From: JABHCC01 sp034658635
GTDB taxonomy: Bacteria > Bacteroidota > Bacteroidia > Bacteroidales > UBA12481
DNA length: 15,702 nucleotides
Assembly: GCA_034658635.1 (NCBI GenBank)
Contig: JAYEFL010000095.1
Coordinates: 1-15,702 of the forward strand
Reading direction: 5' to 3'
A program made the position numbers and the translations under genes. Shown here piece by piece: positions 6,698 through 13,648 of this stretch. Positions within the stretch are counted from its first letter, which is position 1. Each line of letters begins with the position of its first letter. A model generated the notes under the pieces. It had not been told where the DNA came from. It did not search any database and saw only the letters and a list, made by a program, of their open reading frames with translations.

Positions 6698-8530
6698 TTA
6701 CTTAGCCAGGCGGTCAAGGTGAAAACGATACCCGAGATTGGTTCCAATGCGGTTAAATCCCCATCCGGTTATTTCGTGAGGAATAGTTGGGTCAGACATC
6801 ATTTCTACATCTCCGTGAGAACCCCATCCAAAGCCCAACTCAACAAATAAGCCACCAATAGCAAGACCTGTAAAAATCTCAGGACCACTTCCGGCGAGTG
6901 TGCTGTTAATAATTTTGTATTTAAGCCCGACATATGGATCCATGCCCTGATAATCAAAAGATTTTCTGATTGGGTTCAGTCCAATCAAAAACTCTCCTGA
7001 CCAACTGTCCTCCAAAACCATACTTCCATCATATTGAGTTACACCATTAACACCACCATTCACCCTCAGTCCAAGCCAAACCGTATGATTAATCCATGAG
7101 GAATTGACCATATTCGGGAAATACTCAAATCCTAAATCAAAATGTACCAAAGCATCTGACCAAGCTCCATAAATACTCATCCCTGTAGTCACCCTGAACG
7201 GACTATAATGCATAAGCCTGCCCTTGTAAATAATATTATTCTGAATATCACGTCCTGGCATAACCCCAACCATCTCAGCCAGACTGGCATCAAACTCAAC
7301 TGATTTGATTTTAATCAATCCCACCTTATCAATACCTGTGATTTTTTTCTTGCCTGTAATTGCAGAAACCGTTTCTCTTGGAAGAGTAATCAGGTATGAA
7401 TGCCTGTTAACTACACCCTCATCTGAACCTCCACCAACAACAGCTATCATGTTGCCATCAGAGCCCTGACGAATATCCATGATGGAAAGATTCTCTCCTT
7501 TATCTTTTTTTTTTGTCTTTTTTAGCTCTATAACTGTTCCCTGGAAATTCTTTGTCTTTATTTTACCTTCAAAATAATCAGCCAGGTACTGTGCCGAATT
7601 AGCAAGAGCCTTCTCAGATGCTTTTCCTGTGAGAGTATTTTTGAAGTCCGTTGCTCCGCCATTTAATGTAACACCACCAAGTACTCCGCTCTCAAGGTTA
7701 ATCTGACTTTTGCCTTCTGCTTTAGCCATTTCACTGCATATAAACACAACTTCACCCGTACTTACATCGATAACCTTGATGGTAAACTTGACCAAAGCCT
7801 CGAGCTCCTGAATCTTAAGATCTGACACCAAATTCTTTGTTACCATGGCTGCCTGACCACCCGTAGCTGCAGTAACAATACCTTTAAGCGGAATGCCAGT
7901 TGATTTAACCACGACATCAGGAGGGAAAGCAGATCCCACAATTAAGTAATCTACTCCGGTGGTTTTTGATTCTACCTCACCCTGCTTCAAACCCAGTTCA
8001 AACTGCTGCAAATCAAATGTTTCACGATCTAAGATACGAAACCGATCCAATCTGAATAACTCTTCTGTCAGTAAATCTCCCATATACGAACCAAGCATTC
8101 CTCTGGGTCCGCCAACTATATTCATTGGAGGTATCACAATAAACTTACGAATCATAGCCTCTTCGATATCGGATTCCCCAATTAAATAAGCCTTCATACC
8201 TACCGCCAGCTTTCTAAAAGACTCCTCAGGATAGGCCTTGCCTAATGAATAACTGTCTGCTACTTCTGTAATCGTAATATTTGAAATGATTTCATCTTTT
8301 TTCTGGATTTTTTCTCCTGTTATCGGATGGATAATCAATGCACCAGGCTTTACAACTTTTAGCAGGTCACCCTTACTCACCTGTCCGTCCTTTAAATCCA
8401 AAGTTACTGCCCCTCCGTCAAGGGAGATAATATACCCCTGAACCAGATCAACCTGGGAAATCCCAGTCAAACTTTGCGAAAGAAAAAGGAATGCAGCAAT
8501 ATAAAAAGCCGAAATTCTACTAATAATCAT
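6698..8530 (-). CDS. Exported CsgG-domain protein with flanking FlgT_C-like domains
   Basis: A 610-residue exported protein beginning with a signal peptide (ISAFYIAAFLFLSQSLTGISQ). Residues about 30-125 (VQGYIISLDGGAVTLDLKDG, HPITGEKIQ, KLAVGMKAYL) look like the FlgT C-terminal-like fold. Residues about 130-310 form the CsgG domain: FIVIPPMNIVGG, LTEELFRLDRFRILDRETFD, GVDYLIVGSAF and ALVKFTIKVIDVSTGEVVF. After a lysine-rich linker (KKTKKKDKGE, residues 337-346) comes a second FlgT_C-like stretch, then about 170 aromatic and glycine-rich residues that look like outer-membrane beta structure. CsgG itself is the curli secretion channel; no csgE, csgF or curlin gene is nearby and there is no clear lipobox cysteine, so a curli role is not claimed. 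The linker is encoded by an A10 tract. It is convergent with cvfB. Confidence 0.72.
   Translation of the reverse strand: MIISRISAFYIAAFLFLSQSLTGISQVDLVQGYIISLDGGAVTLDLKDGQVSKGDLLKVVKPGALIIHPITGEKIQKKDEIISNITITEVADSYSLGKAYPEESFRKLAVGMKAYLIGESDIEEAMIRKFIVIPPMNIVGGPRGMLGSYMGDLLTEELFRLDRFRILDRETFDLQQFELGLKQGEVESKTTGVDYLIVGSAFPPDVVVKSTGIPLKGIVTAATGGQAAMVTKNLVSDLKIQELEALVKFTIKVIDVSTGEVVFICSEMAKAEGKSQINLESGVLGGVTLNGGATDFKNTLTGKASEKALANSAQYLADYFEGKIKTKNFQGTVIELKKTKKKDKGENLSIMDIRQGSDGNMIAVVGGGSDEGVVNRHSYLITLPRETVSAITGKKKITGIDKVGLIKIKSVEFDASLAEMVGVMPGRDIQNNIIYKGRLMHYSPFRVTTGMSIYGAWSDALVHFDLGFEYFPNMVNSSWINHTVWLGLRVNGGVNGVTQYDGSMVLEDSWSGEFLIGLNPIRKSFDYQGMDPYVGLKYKIINSTLAGSGPEIFTGLAIGGLFVELGFGWGSHGDVEMMSDPTIPHEITGWGFNRIGTNLGYRFHLDRLAK
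7505..7514 (-). other. A10 homopolymer inside the CsgG-domain gene
   Basis: Ten consecutive A on the coding strand encode Thr339 (last base) through Lys342. A second run of six A lies five codons or fewer upstream. One extra A leads to Lys-Lys-Lys-Arg and an immediate TAA; one fewer A leads to a TGA about 20 codons later. Either event separates the CsgG domain from the C-terminal beta-rich region. Whether slippage happens is unknown. Confidence 0.6.
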
Positions 8531-8599
8531 AAGCTTAAGGTTTTATTACTAAGCATGCTAAAATTGCATATTATTTTTGACAAAAAAGACAGAAAGTGG

Positions 8600-9568
8600 C
8601 TAAGCTATCTCCAACATACGGCGAATGGGAATCTCAGCCTTTAACCGAAGATCATCATCAAGGCTAAGCTCAGGCTCCATAAAGGTCAAACAATTATAAA
8701 GCTTCTCCAAAGTGTGTAGTTTCATAAATTCACAATCATTACAAGCACAGGTAGAATCATTTGGAGGTGCGGGCATAAGCTTTTTATGTGGGACCTTCTT
8801 CCTCATCTGATGAAGAATTCCCGATTCAGTAGCAACTACAAATATTTCGGCAGAATCATTCTGAACAAACTTAAGTAGAGCAGATGTTGAACCAATGAAA
8901 TCACTTACAATTTGAACAGGCTGCTGACACTCAGGATGACAAATGATTTTTGCTTCCGGAAAGTCCTTCTTCAGCTCCAGTATTCGTTCCAGTGAGAACT
9001 CCTCATGAACATGACAGGCTCCATCCCATAACAGCATATTTCGTCCTGTCAACCCATTGATATAATTACCCAGATTGCGATCAGGTGCAAAAATAATTTT
9101 TTGATCTTTTGGCAAACTCTCAACAACTGCAACAGCATTGGTAGACGTGCAACAAATATCGGATAATGCTTTAATGGTTGCTGTAGTATTTACATATGTA
9201 ATAACGATATGATCAGGATGGGCTTCCCTGAAAGCTTCAAAATCAGCTGGTGGACAGGAATCAGCCAAAGAGCAACCAGCATTAAGATCAGGTAACAATA
9301 CCGTTTTATCCGGAGATAATATTTTCGCAGTTTCTGCCATAAAATGAACTCCTGCAAATACGATTACGTCAGCTTTGGTCTCAGCAGCTTTCCTTGACAA
9401 ATCCAGGCTGTCACCTACAAAATCAGCAATATCCTGAACGTCTCCCTCTTGGTAAAAATGGGCAAGAATAACTGCATTTTTTTCACTGCACATTTTCCGA
9501 ATCTCAGACTTCAAATCTATCCCCTCAGGGATTACTGTATCATTATATCCTTTTTCGAAATTCATCAT
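8600..9568 (-). CDS. nadA: Quinolinate synthase NadA
   Basis: This cytoplasmic [4Fe-4S] enzyme condenses iminoaspartate with dihydroxyacetone phosphate to make quinolinate, the second step of de novo NAD synthesis. The 322-residue protein has the family marks in order: AHFYQEGDVQDIADFVGDSL, FAGVHFMAETAKIL, SDICCTSTNAV, ICHPECQQPV and CACNDCEFMKLHTLEKL. The last three supply the three conserved cysteine ligands. In-frame TTG at 9586 was rejected because it overlaps a perfect -7 promoter element; ATG at 9568 (or the adjacent ATG at 9565) is preferred. nadB and nadC, often adjacent in other genomes, are not in the window. The gene is divergent from feoAB. No hairpin terminator is seen downstream. 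Confidence 0.95.
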   Translation of the reverse strand: MMNFEKGYNDTVIPEGIDLKSEIRKMCSEKNAVILAHFYQEGDVQDIADFVGDSLDLSRKAAETKADVIVFAGVHFMAETAKILSPDKTVLLPDLNAGCSLADSCPPADFEAFREAHPDHIVITYVNTTATIKALSDICCTSTNAVAVVESLPKDQKIIFAPDRNLGNYINGLTGRNMLLWDGACHVHEEFSLERILELKKDFPEAKIICHPECQQPVQIVSDFIGSTSALLKFVQNDSAEIFVVATESGILHQMRKKVPHKKLMPAPPNDSTCACNDCEFMKLHTLEKLYNCLTFMEPELSLDDDLRLKAEIPIRRMLEIA

Positions 9569-9583
9569 CAATATATTTTCGAA

Positions 9584-9591
9584 CAAAGATA
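9584..9591 (-). promoter_or_regulatory. -7 promoter element for nadA
   Basis: The minus strand reads TATCTTTG, an exact match to TAnnTTTG, 16 nt before ATG 9568. Transcription from it would start near 9579, excluding the TTG start at 9586. The -33 TTTG is ambiguous because the upstream DNA is rich in T-runs. Confidence 0.45.
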
Positions 9592-9648
9592 AACATTCAA
9601 AAAAACAAAAAACTGTTTAAAATAATTCTAAATAAGTAAAAATCATCG

Positions 9649-9675
9649 TTACTTTGCTGTTCAAATTTGGAGGAG
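9649..9675 (+). promoter_or_regulatory. Possible -7 element and strong ribosome-binding site of feoAB
   Basis: TTACTTTG at 9649-9656 matches TAnnTTTG at all but one position. GGAGGAG at 9669-9675 is a strong Shine-Dalgarno 10 nt before ATG 9686, unlike the other starts in the window. No convincing Fur-box palindrome was recognised between nadA and feoAB. Confidence 0.4.
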
Positions 9676-9685
9676 TAGAAAACTT

Positions 9686-12055
9686 ATGACTCTCGATCAG
9701 TTAAACATAGGTGATGAAGGTATCATTACCAAAATAAGAGGCAGAGGTTCATTTAGAAAGCGGGTGATGGAAATGGGTTTCATCAAGGGAAAGCCTGTGA
9801 AAATGATCAAGTCAGCCCCTCTAAGAGATCCAATTGAATATCAAATACTTAACTACAATGTTTCTCTACGATTGGCGGAGGCTGCCCTAATTGAAGTTCT
9901 TCCGGTTAATCAACTAGCTCCTGAGATTAAACAAAAAAGATTTGAAGATCAGCTCCAGATAACAGAATCAATTCGAAAAATAGTATTAGAAAAGGGCCGT
10001 GAAATTGAAGTTGCGTTGGTTGGCAACCCAAATTCTGGTAAAACATCCATTTTTAATATTGCAAGCCATTCACGTGAGCACGTTGGCAATTATGCAGGAG
10101 TAACCGTAGATTCAAAAAAAGCCATCTTCAGGCAACACAATTACAAATTTTCTCTTACCGATCTGCCAGGAACTTATTCTCTTACAGCCTTTAGCCCTGA
10201 AGAACTCTATGTTCGCCAGTACCTGATGAAAGAAAATCCCGATGTGGTACTGAATGTGGTGGATGCATCAAACCTGGAAAGAAACCTGTATCTCACTACT
10301 CAGTTAATCGACATGGACATGAAGGTAGTTATTGCCTTGAACATGTATGATGATCTGTCAAAAAAAGGAGATCATTTTGATTTTGAGCACCTTGGCAAGA
10401 TGCTGGGCATCCCGTTTGTGCCAACAATTGGAAGAGACGGAGATGGTATAGAGGATCTTTTTGATACTGTTATTGCCCAATGTGAGGGTAAGGAACCTAT
10501 AACCCGACATATTCATATCCAATACGGAAAAGAAATTGAGCGTTCAATTTTACGCTTGCAGGATAGGATTCTGACAACAAAATTCAGTCATTCCCTGAGT
10601 AGCCGCTTCTTTGCAATAAAACTGATTGAAAAAGACGAGGATGCAAGAAATTACATCAACAGTTTCGACCCTAAAGGGGACATCCTGGAATTGGTTGATA
10701 AGGAAATTATCCGGATTGAGAATCTGCTTGGTGACAATACTGAAACACTCATAACTGATGCACGCTTTGGATTTATTTCTGGTGCCTTAAAGGAAACCTA
10801 CAAACAGGTTGAAAAACCTGTGGAAGAGACTAATCAAACTCATAAGATTGATCGGATTCTGACCAATAAGTGGCTGGGGTTTCCAATATTTCTATTCTTC
10901 CTGTGGATAATGTTCCAGACAACCTTCAGTCTTGGACAGTATCCTGTCGCATTAATAGAAGCCGGTGTCAGTTGGCTGGCTGAATCCTTAAATACTCTGA
11001 TTCCTGATGGAATATTCCAGGACTTGTTAGTTGATGGAATCATTGGTGGGGTTGGAGGAGTTATTGTCTTTATGCCAAATATCCTGATCCTCTTCCTTTT
11101 CATCTCCTTTATGGAAGACACAGGATACATGGCCAGAGTAGCCTTCATTATGGACAAGCTCATGCACCTGATAGGTCTGCATGGAAAATCCTTTATTCCA
11201 ATGATAATGGGGTTTGGCTGTAGTGTCCCGGCTATTATGGCTACCAGAACTCTTGAAAATCGTCGCGACCGTCTGCTTACGATGCTCATCATTCCACTAA
11301 TGTCATGCAGTGCCAAACTTCCGGTATATATATTGATTGCAGGAGCTGTTTTCCCAGCCCAGGCTGGTAATGTCATCTTCGGACTGTATATGTTTGGGAT
11401 TCTCCTTTCAGTTTTGGTAGCCCTTGCTCTGAAAAACACTCTTTTCAGAAAACAGGATTCACCTTTTGTTATGGAACTTCCTCCATACAGGGTTCCAACA
11501 GGACGTGCAGTTTTCAAACATATGTGGTTTAAAGGTCAGTTATATCTCAGGAAGATGGGTGGAATAATCCTGATTGCGTCAATTCTGATTTGGGCTTTGG
11601 GTTATTTCCCAAGAACTGATGGAACAAAAAGTGAGCAGTTAGAAAATTCCTTCATTGGAATCATTGGTCAGGCCGTTGAACCTGTCATAAAACCTCTCGG
11701 ATTCGATTGGAAAATGGGAATAGCTCTGATTACCGGGACAGTGGCCAAGGAAATAGTAGTGAGCACATTAGGTGTACTATACCAGGATAATGAGGAAACA
11801 GACGTTCTGGCAGAAAAAATACAAACTGTTACTTATAGTGATGGTCCGAGAATAGGACAAAAGATATATTCCTCCCCGGCGGCACTCGCTTTCCTGCTCT
11901 TTGTGCTTATCTATATCCCATGCGTGGCAGCTTTGGCTGCAATTAAGAAAGAATCAGGCAGTTGGAAATGGGCAATAATTATGGGCTTATACACTACCTC
12001 GCTCGCCTGGATAGTTTCATTCACCGTTTTTCAAATCGGATCCTTGTTTGCATAA
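9686..12055 (+). CDS. feoB: FeoA-FeoB fusion, ferrous iron transporter
   Basis: A 789-residue inner-membrane Fe2+ importer. Residues 1-75 are a FeoA SH3-like domain (NIGDEGIITKI, KRVMEMGFIKG). The FeoB G domain follows: G1 GNPNSGKTS at 113-121, G2 YAGVTVD, G3 DLPG at 159, G4 NMYD at 219 and a G5-like region near 239. After a helical guanine-dissociation-inhibitor-like region, the membrane core starts near residue 395. It contains GFGCSVPAIMATRTLENRR near 508 and SCSAKLPVY near 540, the conserved cysteine-bearing gate segments, and a second gate region with TGTVAKEIVVSTLGVLY. FeoA fused to FeoB is common in Bacteroidota, and the fusion makes a separate feoA unnecessary. The gene has a strong Shine-Dalgarno. 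The gap to the pqqD-like gene is only 67 bp and has no convincing terminator, so read-through is possible. Confidence 0.95.
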   Translation: MTLDQLNIGDEGIITKIRGRGSFRKRVMEMGFIKGKPVKMIKSAPLRDPIEYQILNYNVSLRLAEAALIEVLPVNQLAPEIKQKRFEDQLQITESIRKIVLEKGREIEVALVGNPNSGKTSIFNIASHSREHVGNYAGVTVDSKKAIFRQHNYKFSLTDLPGTYSLTAFSPEELYVRQYLMKENPDVVLNVVDASNLERNLYLTTQLIDMDMKVVIALNMYDDLSKKGDHFDFEHLGKMLGIPFVPTIGRDGDGIEDLFDTVIAQCEGKEPITRHIHIQYGKEIERSILRLQDRILTTKFSHSLSSRFFAIKLIEKDEDARNYINSFDPKGDILELVDKEIIRIENLLGDNTETLITDARFGFISGALKETYKQVEKPVEETNQTHKIDRILTNKWLGFPIFLFFLWIMFQTTFSLGQYPVALIEAGVSWLAESLNTLIPDGIFQDLLVDGIIGGVGGVIVFMPNILILFLFISFMEDTGYMARVAFIMDKLMHLIGLHGKSFIPMIMGFGCSVPAIMATRTLENRRDRLLTMLIIPLMSCSAKLPVYILIAGAVFPAQAGNVIFGLYMFGILLSVLVALALKNTLFRKQDSPFVMELPPYRVPTGRAVFKHMWFKGQLYLRKMGGIILIASILIWALGYFPRTDGTKSEQLENSFIGIIGQAVEPVIKPLGFDWKMGIALITGTVAKEIVVSTLGVLYQDNEETDVLAEKIQTVTYSDGPRIGQKIYSSPAALAFLLFVLIYIPCVAALAAIKKESGSWKWAIIMGLYTTSLAWIVSFTVFQIGSLFA

Positions 12056-12081
12056 AAAAACAAGCACTTTTTTTCCATTTC

Positions 12082-12122
12082 CTGCATTCTGATGCATCTA
12101 TATAATAAACATCAAATGCATT
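12082..12122. promoter_or_regulatory. Cluster of ATGCAT palindromes before the pqqD-like gene
   Basis: Three TGCAT cores precede the cassette: CTGCATT at 12082-12088, the perfect palindrome GATGCATC at 12091-12098, and the perfect palindrome AATGCATT at 12115-12122, abutting ATG 12123. Core centres are about 10 and 24 bp apart. This could be an operator that also covers the start codon. No TAnnTTTG element is recognisable here. A 7-A/7-T pairing at 12054-12074 is too weak to count as a feoAB terminator. Confidence 0.3.
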
Positions 12123-12422
12123 ATGGATTACTTGAAACAAGTATTCACCTCAAGAGAAGAGGTATTCTCATTTCCTTTTGAAGAAGAAACCTTGCTGATA
12201 CCGGCGCCAGGCAACATGGCCGATTTTAATCAGCTGATAGCTGTTAATGATGCCGGATTTATCTTCTGGAAGCTTTTAATAGAAGGGAAGTCAGCTGACG
12301 AAATCTGCCGCTATTGGTCTGAAAAGTTCAATATTGACCTGATAGAACTTCAGGATGTTGCCATGGAGTTACTCTACATCTTATTACCAATTCTGAAGGA
12401 AAAAGCAGATGAGCAAAAATAA
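12123..12422 (+). CDS. PqqD-family peptide-binding protein (RiPP recognition element)
   Basis: A 99-residue cytoplasmic protein with the PqqD fold. Diagnostic features are the strand region ETLLIPAPGNMADFNQLIAV, then NDAGFIFWKLLIEGKSADEI (the N-x-x-x-x-x-x-W-x-L-x-x-G helix-turn signature) and two further helices ending in AMELLYILLPIL. PqqD-like proteins bind the leader of a ribosomally made precursor peptide and present it to modifying enzymes. It is the first gene of five overlapping ones and overlaps the HprK-like kinase gene by 14 nt, so translational coupling is likely. It is a stand-alone protein, not fused to a maturase. The partner precursor is not visible. Confidence 0.82.
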   Translation: MDYLKQVFTSREEVFSFPFEEETLLIPAPGNMADFNQLIAVNDAGFIFWKLLIEGKSADEICRYWSEKFNIDLIELQDVAMELLYILLPILKEKADEQK

Positions 12423-13380
12423 TAACGAAATCAACCTGTGTATTGCAGATGTAATTTTCGCAATTACAGCTGAAGAAGGAATAAACCTAAGGCTTGCTCA
12501 ACGACATATTGCTTTTCAACTGAACAAACAAGACAATATTTTATCAGGAGAAAAGGTAAGAATCAGGTTTTGTCACAATCTGCCCGATCCGGATACCAGT
12601 CCTGTGAATATTTGGGAAGTCACCGGCGATTCTCCCTCGTGGAAAGTCTTTGATTATCATGATGAGAGTCGCATTTTCCTGTATAGTGATTCTGATGAAG
12701 AAACAATAATTATTTCGTTAAAGTCAGGGAAATACGATCAGGAAATTTTCATTAAAGCTCCTCCCTCAGGCAATGTGGAGGTTCTGAAGTATCCCATGGA
12801 TATAATTTTGATGTATTATGTCAGTATGAAATTCTCCCTGCTGATTGTACATGCCAGTGGTTTTTCAATAAGGAATTGCGGACATGTATGTATTGGAAAA
12901 TCAGGTATGGGCAAGAGTACTTTGTATAATCTTGCAGCACAGGCTGGTGGTTCAATTGTGCAAGATGATCGCCTGATCCTTCGCCAAACCAGACAAGGCT
13001 GGTTCATGTATCCCTTGCCATTGAGTGAAAAAGACCATCCGGTTAGAGAAAAAATATGCAGGCTGAATTCCTTGTTCCACGGGCCAAGGAATCTGGCAAT
13101 CCCCCTGACCGGAACAGTGAGACTGAATCAGTTTTTACCTCATATTGTACATTTCCCTAACTGGAAAGGAAACTATTTAAATCAGCTTAATCTTGTAGGA
13201 GATTTGCTCAAAACTATACGAATATTTCAATTTTTCTTTATCCCTGACATAACAGCAATTCAGTATCTTCAAAATGGAAAAGACCCCGGAAAGTCTCATT
13301 ATATTCCTCCTGAAAAACCACTGCCATCTACAATTAAAGGCTTCAGGCAGAAGCATGATACATTCTATCTACCCGGGTGA
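12409..13380 (+). CDS. HprK-like (HPr kinase/phosphorylase-related) kinase
   Basis: A 323-residue cytoplasmic protein with a C-terminal HprK-type P-loop kinase domain. The motif order is typical: LIVHASGF at residue 145, Walker A GKSGMGKST at 163-171, and the acidic pair in VQDDRLIL at 186-187. The N-terminal half (1-140) is beta-rich and not recognised. No adjacent HPr or PTS gene suggests carbon-catabolite control. HprK-like kinases next to PqqD proteins are known in peptide clusters, where relatives phosphorylate the precursor's C-terminal serine (lasso-type ThcoK/PadeK kinases); that role here is inference. The start has a GAAGGA Shine-Dalgarno 8 nt upstream inside the pqqD-like gene. The last 35 codons run out of frame over the next gene, a 107-nt overlap, and look like a non-conserved tail. 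Confidence 0.78.
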   Translation: MSKNNNEINLCIADVIFAITAEEGINLRLAQRHIAFQLNKQDNILSGEKVRIRFCHNLPDPDTSPVNIWEVTGDSPSWKVFDYHDESRIFLYSDSDEETIIISLKSGKYDQEIFIKAPPSGNVEVLKYPMDIILMYYVSMKFSLLIVHASGFSIRNCGHVCIGKSGMGKSTLYNLAAQAGGSIVQDDRLILRQTRQGWFMYPLPLSEKDHPVREKICRLNSLFHGPRNLAIPLTGTVRLNQFLPHIVHFPNWKGNYLNQLNLVGDLLKTIRIFQFFFIPDITAIQYLQNGKDPGKSHYIPPEKPLPSTIKGFRQKHDTFYLPG

Positions 13381-13648
13381 CTTAATTAAGATCAGCCCAT
13401 TAGAAAATGACCTGAAGATTGGACAAATTTATCTTTATCAAAGCTCTGACAAACTTATTATTCACAGACTTATGGAGTTGAACCAATCACAAAGTTCAAT
13501 TATCATCACAAAAGGAGATAATAATATAATTGCAGACCCTCCGGTCAATCGGGACCAAATTCTGGGACAAGTCAGATTATTAAAAAAATCACCCGGGCAT
13601 CGTCTTTTTAAAACATGGCATATTTTTCTAAAAACACTAAGGCAATAA
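13274..13648 (+). CDS. Small S24/S26-type serine peptidase (Ser-His-Asp, SipW/ER-like)
   Basis: A 124-residue protein of the signal-peptidase/LexA peptidase fold. The predicted nucleophile is Ser27 in SGRSM, followed by IYPGDLIKI. Instead of the bacterial catalytic lysine it has IHRL (His64), then TKGDNNIIADPPV with Asp82 and Asp88, and ILGQVRLL. This is the Ser-His-Asp arrangement of SipW, archaeal and ER signal peptidases. Unlike those enzymes it shows no transmembrane helix, so it may act in the cytoplasm or on the membrane face of the adjacent ABC protein. Leader cleavage of a cassette-encoded peptide is inferred from context. The start at 13274 is needed to keep the N-terminal strand before Ser27. 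It overlaps the kinase gene by 107 nt and the ABC gene by 34 nt. Confidence 0.75.
   Translation: MEKTPESLIIFLLKNHCHLQLKASGRSMIHSIYPGDLIKISPLENDLKIGQIYLYQSSDKLIIHRLMELNQSQSSIIITKGDNNIIADPPVNRDQILGQVRLLKKSPGHRLFKTWHIFLKTLRQ

Noticed and set aside
6680..6699. Hairpin AAACTA / TAGTTT between the convergent cvfB-like and CsgG-domain genes
   Set aside because: The stem is only 6 AT-rich bp with an 8-nt loop and no T-run, too weak to call a bidirectional terminator.
6698..8530. Annotating the CsgG-domain gene as curli secretion channel csgG
   Set aside because: No lipobox, extra domains on both sides, twice the usual length, and no curli genes nearby.
8551..8560. AGCATGCT palindrome upstream of the CsgG-domain gene
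   Set aside because: A single 8-bp palindrome with no second copy or positional support; likely chance.
10840..11517. 225-codon open frame on the minus strand inside feoAB
   Set aside because: It is antisense to conserved FeoB membrane motifs, has a low-complexity basic composition and no recognisable domain. It is a shadow of the FeoB reading frame.
12054..12074. A7/T7 inverted repeat after feoAB as a terminator
   Set aside because: All pairs are A-T; without a GC-rich stem it is unlikely to stop transcription.
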